A program made the position numbers and the translations under genes. DNA of 64,000 nucleotides from Persicaria tinctoria (taxonomy: Eukaryota > Streptophyta > Magnoliopsida > Caryophyllales > Polygonaceae), in assembly GCA_037127255.1 (NCBI GenBank), contig JBANSL010000004.1, positions 9,672,001 through 9,736,000 on the forward strand. The letters run 5' to 3'. Position 1 is the first letter of the stretch, and every line of letters begins with the position of its first letter. The notes under the pieces were generated by a model. It saw only the letters and a list, made by a program, of their open reading frames with translations, was not told the origin of the DNA and ran no database searches. Of the stretch, positions 55,949 through 64,000 are shown piece after piece.

Positions 55949-57044
55949 TGAAGAATCTATAAGCGATAAATAATACTCTAGAAGGGGATGAATAGAGTAT
56001 GGTCGATTTTCGCAATGTAAGGATTCTAAAAGCAGTATGCAAAGCAGCTTGTCAAGACCTTGATATTGCTATCAAATCTTGACTAAGTAAAATCGAATAA
56101 GATAAAGTAAATGCGGAATGGAAAAGATGAACACACGAATTGTTAACGAGGTTCGGCACGAACTTGGCCTACGTCCCCGCCAAGGGTTATCCAACCCGTA
56201 GGATTCAAGCACTTCTTATTCCACTTCACTTGAGCCTAGAACTTCCTAGAGAAACTTCCCTTTCTCTATATAAAGCATCACCGCTTCTATTCTAGCTCTC
56301 AACTTTACAAGTGAAATAAAAGCTCTCACCACACTCAAAGTGTGATTGTTCGAGTATAAAAACTCTTAGTGTAAGATGAATGACTTGTACAATAAGTGCT
56401 TGTGTTTCTCTCAACTCTCAAACTATAACCGACACTTAAACTTTGCGAGAATGTACGAGAGAAACTGCGATGACGAATGCTTTAGGACAACTTGATTGCT
56501 TGTGTGCTAGCTTGAGTGAGTAGAGTCCCTTTGCCCTTCATCTTTATATAGTCGAACGTCTTCAAAGACTCTTGGATGGATAACCGTTCGAAATTCCAAT
56601 CCTTTCCAAGACATTTTAATTCTTTCCGATAATATACTTCCTAAAGTTGTGGCTGCAATCTTCTATTGATTTGTCATAATCGGGTATGGAAATGGTCTTT
56701 CCTTGTATGGCTTCCCATTTCATGAAATATAACTCAAGATGTATCTAACACATAAAATGGGTTAGAAGAGAATCATGCAAATGGGTTAAACCCAATTCAA
56801 TTCATTTTGGCCCAAAGAGAAGCCCACGACTATATTTAGACACAACAATATTGGACTTGAATCATTTCCTGCAAACGAACAAGTCACAACATGGATAGAC
56901 AAGTATGTATCCAAACATTTTAGTCTGGGTTTAAAGACATTGAAACCCAGCCTACTGTTTTTTGTCTTTCATCACCCTTAGAGATAACCTACATGTTAGC
57001 TCTGAAGAACTTACATAAATCTTACATACAAGGTGGAGTCTTCA
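55949..57044 (-). repeat. 3' LTR of Copia1
   Basis: 1,096 bp, TGAAGAATCT...GAGTCTTCA. It has about 490 bp (56475-56970) not present in the 5' LTR, including a TATA-type phrase (complement of CTTTATATAG, near 56541). Confidence 0.9.
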
Positions 57045-57345
57045 TTCTTCAATCTCCCCCTTGATGGAAGACAAAACCTGTTTCAGGTATCAAATACCAG
57101 CAAGCACAATATATAATATACGCATGCATAAAATGTTTGGATCATCAAAGTTTTAAAACATCAAAACCCAACCAAACAATACCAAAACCAACCATTGAAA
57201 CATTCTCCCCCTTTTTGTCTTCCAACAAAAGGGTAGAGAGATGAAAATGTCTTAAACCATCAGCCATAAACTAGAAGTTTTTAAAAGACCATCAACAAAA
57301 TAGGTAGAGAGGTTTTTTAAAATTCAGGAGAGAGATAGTGGGATA

Positions 57346-58610
57346 TCAAAGCCTTGAAGAGGATGCCCCATCTGCAGACTTCTTCTTCTTCCTTTGATAC
57401 TTCTTGGTACTCTTAGCAGATGATGGCCGAGCAGCTGAGGATGTTCCAGGAGCGTCAGGAGTTGGGATCTTGAGGAGGAGCAATTCCAGGGCCTTCCTCA
57501 CGCCATTCTCCGAAGGTAGGGTATTGCTTGTTGGGCGGGAGGTACTTCCTCCTAACTTTGTCCCTACATTTCTTCTGCCACCTATCCATAGCTTTCTTCG
57601 TGATGTGTTTCCTCTCCATCTATGCAAGCTGTCTATGCCGCTCCACATCCCTGTAATTCTTAACCACCCTGTATTGCTCAACAGTGAGAATAGTGGGTTC
57701 CTTGTGCGTGGGGTGCAGAATAGGCCTTTTCTTTACCTGGTTCTCACAATTCAGAATGACATTCCCAGTCTTCTCTCGATTATGATCAAATACTTCTGGA
57801 TCCAGTGGCATTATAGAGCATGTAGAAGTGTAAGTCAGGGAATTCAGAAGCATCATCTGATCGAGCTTGCAATCAACCATAGAAAGCAGCTCATGAGTGT
57901 TGTCCTAGCGAATAACAACATCAGACCACATCATGCTCAGATCAAACCTAAGGTCTTGAATTTCAGTCTCCGGAGCAGCCAATCTATCTTCGTCCATGCT
58001 AGGAGCAACAACATTTTTCCCTTTCGAATCCTTCTTCAGAACCCACTGCCCCCTCAGATTTCTGACAATCCCTAATCTCTGAAGACAGTTCTCATCAATG
58101 GTGCCACTGTAGGTTTGCTTTTCTTCACCCGATTTGTCGACATCAAAGAATTCGAAGATTTTGGGCAACGAATTTGCATAGGGCAGTGGCATGGTACGAG
58201 AGGAAGAGGAGACTTGTGCCATATAGTAGAGGATAAGCTTGGGCAGATTGGGCTCATAGCCGTTCATGATTCAGAATAGGATTTTGAGAAGACTCTCGGT
58301 CACCAATTCTCTAGATTTGACACGTGGGAAAATGCAGCGTGCCAGGATGGTAAAGATAAGTTTGGCTAAAAGGTTAAGAACAATGTGAGTTGGCTTGTGA
58401 AAGGAAGAAGATCCAAGGGCTTGGGATTTCAAGAAGAATTCATCTCGTGCTCGGGAGAGACACTCGAATCGACTTGGAAACTCTTTGGTGGGGATTTCAC
58501 TGGGAAGATCAAGGATGAGAGCAATCCTGCTAGGAGTAAGATGGATTCGGGTGTTTTTGACCTTGGATATGAGGGTTAGGTTTCCATTGACTCGATGAAC
58601 AGTGAGATTG
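57346..58610 (-). pseudogene. Copia1 accessory ORF between pol and 3' LTR
   Basis: Minus-strand coding trace in about four pieces, broken by a TGA near 58268 and by stops near 57905 and 57620. Visible residues: TRIHLTPSRIALILDLPSEI, KPTHIVLNLLAKLIFTILAR, EPNLPKLILYYMAQVS, MPLPYANSLPKIFEFFDVD, then a less clear part and a basic end (KSTKKYQRKKKK). The order (helical repeats, 'LPY...LPKIFEFF') resembles the plant retroelement accessory protein often annotated as putative plant transposon protein. It is not gag or pol. Role unknown; env-like roles have been proposed for ORFs in this position. Confidence 0.65.
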
Positions 58611-58869
58611 GCATAAAAGAGAGGTCACACACGCTTGCAAAAAATAAGGAGATTTTGAATAAAATTAAAAAACAGAAAGAAAAAAAATAAAGAGAAAGAA
58701 ATCAACTGAATTTTGAAAATAAAAATATTCAGTCATATATCCATAAGATATCAACATAATTTTGATCCAATATAATTTTATTCAGTTGAACATCTCATGA
58801 CTCTTATGAAGTCAAGGCCTTGAGATGTCAGGTGAATCATTCACTTCACAAAGGGAGTAGTTACTCCCC

Positions 58870-59742
58870 CTACGAAAGTGCTTCCCTGTTAAGCATACCC
58901 AATTCCAATCTAATGAAGTTGAAACGATCTGCAGGAAGGGGTTTAGTGAATATATCAGCTAATTGAAATTCAGTAGAGATAAAGGATATTGAAACATCAC
59001 CTTTCTCCACACGATCTCTTATGAAGTGATGTCTCACATCAATGTGCTTGGTTCTTGAGTGCTGTACATGATTCTTAGTAATGGAAATAACACTTGTATT
59101 ATCACATTTTATAGGGATACCTTTTAGATCAATACCAAGATCTCTGTGCTGTTGTGCTATCCAAAGAATCTGAGAGCAACATGCACCTGCAGTAATGTAC
59201 TCGATTTCTGCAGTTGATAAAGCCACTGAATTTTGCTTCTTAGAGTGCCAACTAATCAAGGAAGACCCTAGAAGTTGGCAGCATCTTGAAGTGCTTTTTC
59301 TATCAACCTTATAGCCTGCAAAATCTGCATCTGAATAGCCTGTTAGATGAAAGTTACTCTGCTTGGGATACCAGAGTCCAAGGTCTTGAGATCCATTCAG
59401 ATATCTGAAAATTCTTTTCACAGCAATGAGGTGAGATTCTTTGAGGTCAGCTTGGAACCGAGCACACGTGCAAAAACTAAACATAATATCTGGTCTACTA
59501 GCAGTAAGGTAGAGGAGTGAACCAATCATACCTCTATACTCCTTTTGGTTCACATTCTTACCGTTCTTATCTTGGTCAAGGGAGAGTGTAGAGCTCATTG
59601 GGGTTTTTGCTACTTTAGATTGATCCATTTTGTATTTCTTGAGCAAATCCCTGGTATATTTCCCTTGATTTAGAAAGATTCCCTTTTTTGTCTGATGAAC
59701 TTGTAGACCGAGAAAGAAGTTTAATTCTCCCATGAGGCTCAT
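58870..59742 (-). pseudogene. Copia1 RNase H and end of RT
   Basis: Minus strand, 290 codons open: MGELNFFLGLQVHQTKKGIF, a connection region (MIGSLLYLTASRPDIMFSFC), then RNase H with GYSDADFAGYKVDRKSTSR, ALSTAEIEYITAGACCSQ, CDNTSVISITKNHVQHSRTK, HIDVRHHFIRD and the end LADIFTKPLPADRF. A stop just upstream (near 59743) separates it from RT. Confidence 0.9.
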
Positions 59743-60605
59743 TTAAAATTCCCTACACATAATCTCAGAAAACTCCTTGCAAAGGGAGTTGTTAGTAGCA
59801 CCAAATAGTATATCATCAACATATATTTGAACAACCAATAGATCATTTCCACGGGTCTTGATGAAGAGAGTATTGTCAATCAATCCCCTCTCGGGGATAG
59901 TCTCTCATACCAAGCTCTCGGGGCTTGTTTTAGACCATAGTGAGCTTTGTCCAATTTAAAAACATGATTAGGAAATTCTTCATTATCAAATCTTGGAGGT
60001 TGAGCAACAAAAACTTCCTCTTCCAAGTACCCATTTAGAAATGCACATTTGACATCTATTTGAAATAACTTGATACCCATGAAAGATGCAAAAGCAAGTA
60101 ATATATTTATATCTTCTAACCTTGCTACGTGAGCAAAGGTCTCCTCGTAGTCTATACCTTCTACTTGATTGTATCCTTGATCAACAAGCCTTGCTTTGTT
60201 TTGAATGATCTTGTCTGCTTCATCCAACTTATTCTTAAACACCCATCTAGTATCAATGACAGATTGATGCTTTGGTCTGGGTTGGAGAGTCCACACCTTG
60301 TTCCTTTCAAATTCATTTAGCTCACCTTCCATAACCGTGATCCAGTCTGATTCTTTAAGTGCTTCAGCAGGAGTCTTTGGTTCTACAAGAGAGACAAAGG
60401 CATAGAAATCATATAGATTTTTTAATCTAGATCGAGTTTGTATACTAGAGTATGGATCTGAAATGATGTCTTGAGCTGAGTGTGAAGAGGCATGTTTAAA
60501 CTTTCGTTGCTTTGGGCCTTGATCATTCGAGACAATAGTAGGTCTTTCTTTAAGATCTTGTGGGCCAATTTGAGAGTTGGATTCCTCATTGTGATGCGGG
60601 ACCAT
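59743..60605 (-). pseudogene. Copia1 reverse transcriptase
   Basis: Minus strand: AEALKESDWITVMEGELNEF, NKVWTLQPRPKHQSVIDTRW, GIDYEETFAHVARLEDINIL, FQIDVKCAFLNGYLEEEVFV and HYGLKQAPRAWYERL. A frameshift near 59885 precedes the active-site stretch, which reads IYVDDILFGATNN in another frame near 59800-59840. Its upstream end is cut by a Ty3 fragment at about 60606. Confidence 0.88.
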
Positions 60606-61315
60606 CTTCTACAGCTCCAGGCACACCCATCATTCTTGGAGAAGGACCAATGACTCGAGCTCGTGCTAAGAAGCTTCAGAGAGACTCATTCAACTTTGTG
60701 AGTCATGCTTTGTTTCGAGCAAGGTTCAACTCTCCGAGCCTACATTGAAGACCTATATGTGCATAGGGATTCAAGAAGAACTCGAGCCACCTTAGTTATA
60801 GGGCTTCTGAAATAACTAAGTGTTGGGGCTCCATCTTATTTCCATTTTTAGTAACTTTTATACTTAAGCTATTTTAGGAAACTTTAGAGGTTATTTTATT
60901 TAGTTCCTTTAAATTATTATTTAATCTCTTTTATTTTCTTTTCATGGATAATTCGGCCCATCCAGCCCTTGTAAAGGCTATATATGCCGAATATCTTTCA
61001 TTGAATTCAGTTGGAACTTTGATAATAGAAATTCTCTCATATTGTGTGTGTGTTACACGTGAGTGCTGTTGATCCAACTAGAGCTGTGCTCGTTGATCAT
61101 CAAATTGGTATCGTCTCAGCTTGGTTTGCTTTGTGTTCATCAACTTCGCAAGACTTGGTGATCCTAATATCCACGAGCCCCCTCCTTGTGCCTCCAAGTT
61201 GTCCGCTTGGTTGTGTAGGGTTGCAGATGCGGGTTATATAGTCATTGGTATTGGTTCCTACCTTCTACGAAAGTTTGGGGTCTCTATCTTGTTCTATATA
61301 GATCGCATCAGTCCT
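60606..61315 (+). mobile_element. Ty3-type fragment: pol end, LTR and leader
   Basis: The first part codes GEGPMTRARAKKLQRD, a phrase common at the C-terminus of plant Ty3 polyproteins, ending in a stop at 60746-60748. An LTR-like block follows (about 60821-61102, TGTTGGGG...GATCATCA, with CTATATATG near 60979). Then a weak Met-tRNA-like site (TTGGTATC, 61105-61112) and leader DNA. Boundaries are approximate and no target duplication was found. It splits Copia1 between RT and integrase. Confidence 0.55.
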
Positions 61316-61537
61316 TATCAGGTCGTGTCTTTCGATTCTTGCAACTTTCTTTAATCGAGTCTTTGTTTCTTGTCTTTGTCAAGTTGAGTCTTGCATGTTC
61401 TTGGTCGATCTTGGTTGGGTTCTTGCATCCTTAGTCTTTGTCGAGTCTGTTCTTGAAGTTCTTCCTGCATTCTTTGTCTTTCTTGCTTCCATTATTTAGT
61501 TTCTTGTTTGATTGTCGAAGATCGGGCCATCTCACGG

Positions 61538-62082
61538 CTAACCCTGTATCACATTGATCACACCCAGGTTCTGTAGTTCTTTCTCAAGGTCTTGAGATAG
61601 CTCGTTAGTATCTTGGATCTGTTCTTGCATATTTCGTTCTTGTTCCTGATTGTTCTTAGACTTGTCCTTTTCTTCTCCATCCGAATCATGGTGATTTAGA
61701 TTGAGACCTGCAAAACTTTCACTTAACACACCATTATTGCTTTCGTCGAATACCACATGGATACTTTCCTCAACAATTTTGGTGCGCTTGTTATAAATTC
61801 TATAAGCTTTGCTATTGGAAGAATAACCAAGAAAGATACCTTCGTCGCTACGAGCATCAAACTTCCCAAGGTTATCTTTACCATTGTTATGAACAAAGCA
61901 ATTACATCCAAAAAGTTTAAAATAAGAGATGTTAGGCTTTCTTACTTTAAAAAGTTCATAAGGAGTCTTTTTCAAAATAGGACGAATTAAACAACGATTT
62001 AAAATATAATTGGTTGTATTAACAGCCTCTGCCCTATAATACTTTGTCAAACCATTTTCTAAAAGCATTGTCCTAGACATGT
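61538..62082 (-). pseudogene. Copia1 integrase C-terminal fragment, second copy
   Basis: Exact repeat of 215-759, with the same chimeric open frame running into the nested LTR (to 62161). Confidence 0.88.
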
Positions 62083-63980
62083 TGATGTGATCCGAGCTCT
62101 TCCGACGCATGCTCAATGTTTCAGTCATAAAATGGGCTATATTAGTCCGATGGAGGTCCATGAGTACTTGTTGGAAAGATAATTTGAAGGGCTACATCTT
62201 TTATGAAGACTAAAGTGCCGAAATCATCCAAGAACAGATCCGAAATTGGCAATCATTCAGCAGTTTGAAATCTGGACAGTTTTCCCGACGCATTGAATAA
62301 AGTCGGAATAGATGAAGAGACGTTGAACGGGATTCATTCAAGGGAACTTGATGATTTTTGACACTTCATGTTGACATCCAACCCTCCATTTTCCACTAGG
62401 GGGCTGGCCAACTTTCTCCATCAATTCCCGAGAGACTTTTCATGTTTTCCGTCTTGAATTTGTTGTTTTAATTGTTCCTTATTTTATGGCTATAAAATGC
62501 CTAAACCTTTGTCATAAGAAATAAGAGATGAGTTGAGAATTTTTGGAAAAAGTGTGTGTGTCTTGTTGATTTGGTGAGATGTCATTTTGACACCCCATTC
62601 CGGAGTGAGAGGACGAGGAATGGTCCCGTTTGTCTAACTCTTTCCGGTGAGATGCTTGTTAGAGTTGTTCAAACAAAGGCTTGATTGCTCGGGAGTGAGA
62701 TGCCGACGAGTGAGAGAGCGAGTTTGGTAAGTCTATGGGTGAGATGCTCATAGATTTAGCCATCCATATCTTGTTTTTATTTTCCCCAAAAATCTAGAAA
62801 AATCCAAATAAAAGAGTCGCGTGTGTCAAATTTTGTTCTCGTGCTCGGTTGAAGCTTTGAAACTTGTTGGATCGATCCTTCGGTCGCATCATTTGGTATC
62901 AGAGCTAATCCATCAAGTTCACAAAGCTTTCAATCACTTTCATTCACATCCCTCTTCAGAGCCGCCGCGGTTGCAACCATTGAAGTGCACTACGCAGATC
63001 CAACGTACAAGGGCGTATCGTACCTTTTTGGAAAAGCAACGCAGATTTGAGAGTCTTCGCGGGATCAACCATCAAGATATTTTACGCAGATCCAACGTAC
63101 AGGGGCGTAATATTTCTTTTTGGAAGGCAACGCAAGATTCGAGGACGAATCTTTTTCAAAGGAGGGGAGGATGATGTGATCCGAGCTCTTCCGACGCATG
63201 CTCAATGTTTCAGTCATAAAATGGGCTATATTAGTCCGATGGAGGTCCATGAGTACTTGTTGGAAAGCTAATTCGAAGGGCTACATCTTTTATGAAGACT
63301 AAAGTGCCGAAATCATCCAAGAACAGATCCGAAATTGGCAATCATTCAGCAGTTTGAAATCTGGACAGTTTTCCCGACGCATTGAATAAAGTCGGAATAG
63401 ATGAAGAGACGTTGAACGGGATTCATTCAAGGGAACTTGATGATTTTTGACACTTCATGTTGACATCCAACCCTCCATTTTCCACTAGGGGGCTGGCCAA
63501 CTTTCTCCATCAATTCCCGAGAGACTTTTCATGTTTTCCGTCTTGAATTTGTTGTTTTAATTGTTCCTTATTTTATGGCTATAAAATGCCTAAACCTTTG
63601 TCATAAGAAATAAGAGATGAGTTGAGAATTTTTGGAAAAAGTGTGTGTGTCTTGTTGATTTGGTGAGATGCCATTTTGACACCCCATTCCGGAGTGAGAG
63701 GCCGAGGAATGGTCCCGTTTGTCTAACTCTTTCCGGTGAGATGCTTGTTAGAGTTGTTCAAACAAAGGCTTGATTGCTCGGGAGTGAGATGCCGACGAGT
63801 GAGAGAGCGAGTTTGGTAAGTCTATGGGTGAGATGCTCATAGATTTAGCTATCCATATCTTGTTTTTATTTTCCCCAAAAATCTAGAAAAATCCAAATAA
63901 AAGAGTCGCGTGTGTCAAATTTTGTTCTCGTGCTCGGTTGAAGCTTTGAAACTTGTTGGATCGATCCTTCGGTCACATCA
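62083..63980 (+). mobile_element. Short non-autonomous LTR element, second copy
   Basis: Exact repeat of 760-2657: LTRs 62083-62891 and 63172-63980, Met-tRNA site at 62894-62905, target duplication CATGT on both sides (62078-62082 and 63981-63985). Confidence 0.92.
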
Positions 63981-64000
63981 CATGTCCTCCAAAGTGCGGT

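Larger units (their letters stand above)
55949..64000 (-). mobile_element. Copia1 retrotransposon, 3' half
   Basis: From the left: 3' LTR (55949-57044), purine tract (complement of TTCTTCAATCTCCCCCTT, 57045-57062), accessory ORF, RNase H, RT, a Ty3 fragment, then the integrase and nested short element that repeat positions 1-2677. Left flank CATAA (55944-55948) matches 26887-26891. The rest of this element (gag, 5' LTR) would lie past the window end, as a copy of 2678-26886. Confidence 0.87.
61324..64000. repeat. Right copy of the 2,677-bp exact duplication
   Basis: Identical to 1-2677 as far as I can read, including about six base differences between the two LTRs of the nested element. Those differences are repeated in the same places, so this is copying of an already nested locus and not two independent insertions. 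Confidence 0.95.

Noticed and set aside
57404..58075. 223-codon plus-strand open frame
   Set aside because: It is the complement of the Copia1 accessory ORF; the minus strand gives recognisable domain-like text and fits the element's direction.
1..64000. Bacterial plasmid, virus or organelle circle as explanation for the matching ends
   Set aside because: Content is plant nuclear transposons and a spliced gene. No replication, organelle or viral gene set is present. A nuclear circle remains only one option among several.

Overview
ORGANISM. This is nuclear DNA of a flowering plant, most likely a eudicot. The only intact gene is a two-exon BAHD acyltransferase with a 78-bp GT-AG intron. The rest is plant-type transposable elements: Copia and Ty3 elements primed by initiator-Met or Asp tRNA, a CACTA element with a legumain-like exon, an L1-type LINE, tRNA-derived SINEs and Stowaway MITEs. 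The BAHD N-terminus reminds me of asterid (perhaps Lamiales) acyltransferases; that part is weak inference. LAYOUT. 1-26.9 kb is the 5' half of a decayed Copia element (Copia1, minus strand). It is loaded with insertions: a short LTR element at 760-2657, a gag-remnant Ty3-type element at 3110-8110, and a CACTA at 9591-24170. The CACTA itself holds a gag-protease-only Ty3 element (13295-23597) carrying a solo LTR in its first LTR. Another solo LTR sits in the Copia1 5' LTR. 26.9-47.3 kb is a shattered BAHD gene (copy A). Its exon 1 is split by a gag-less Copia (Copia2, 27846-38636), which holds a Ty3 element with discordant LTRs (30354-37094). Its intron is filled by a MITE, a 1.1-kb retroposon and a 5.7-kb LINE. 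49.7-53.6 kb is intact copy B with LINE and SINE debris upstream. 54.7-55.9 kb holds LINE debris, then the first 27 codons and promoter of copy A in inverted orientation. 55.9-64 kb is the 3' half of Copia1 (3' LTR, accessory ORF, RNase H, RT), running into an exact copy of the first 2,677 bases of the window. HOW IT FITS. Positions 1-2677 equal 61324-64000 with no difference seen. The two LTRs of Copia1 lie at 26 kb and 56 kb facing outward, yet their outer flanks share the 5-bp duplication CATAA, and the joined flanks match the unoccupied site next to copy B. So 61,323 is contiguous with a copy of position 1: a tandem segmental duplication (or circle) with a 61,323-bp period, or an assembly that went round twice. 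With that contiguity, copy A can be read as a relative of copy B whose promoter and first 27 codons were inverted. WHAT STANDS OUT. The wrap-around structure; the promoter inversion; islands of a palindrome (S-TCGA-NN-TCGA-S) spread through the LTRs and coding spacers of two related Ty3 elements, with unit number differing between sister LTRs; a nested element whose LTRs look older than its host; and a captured legumain exon. I saw no defence system, operon, CRISPR array or other clearly new gene system. All positions were read by eye, so boundaries without a stated target-site duplication are approximate.
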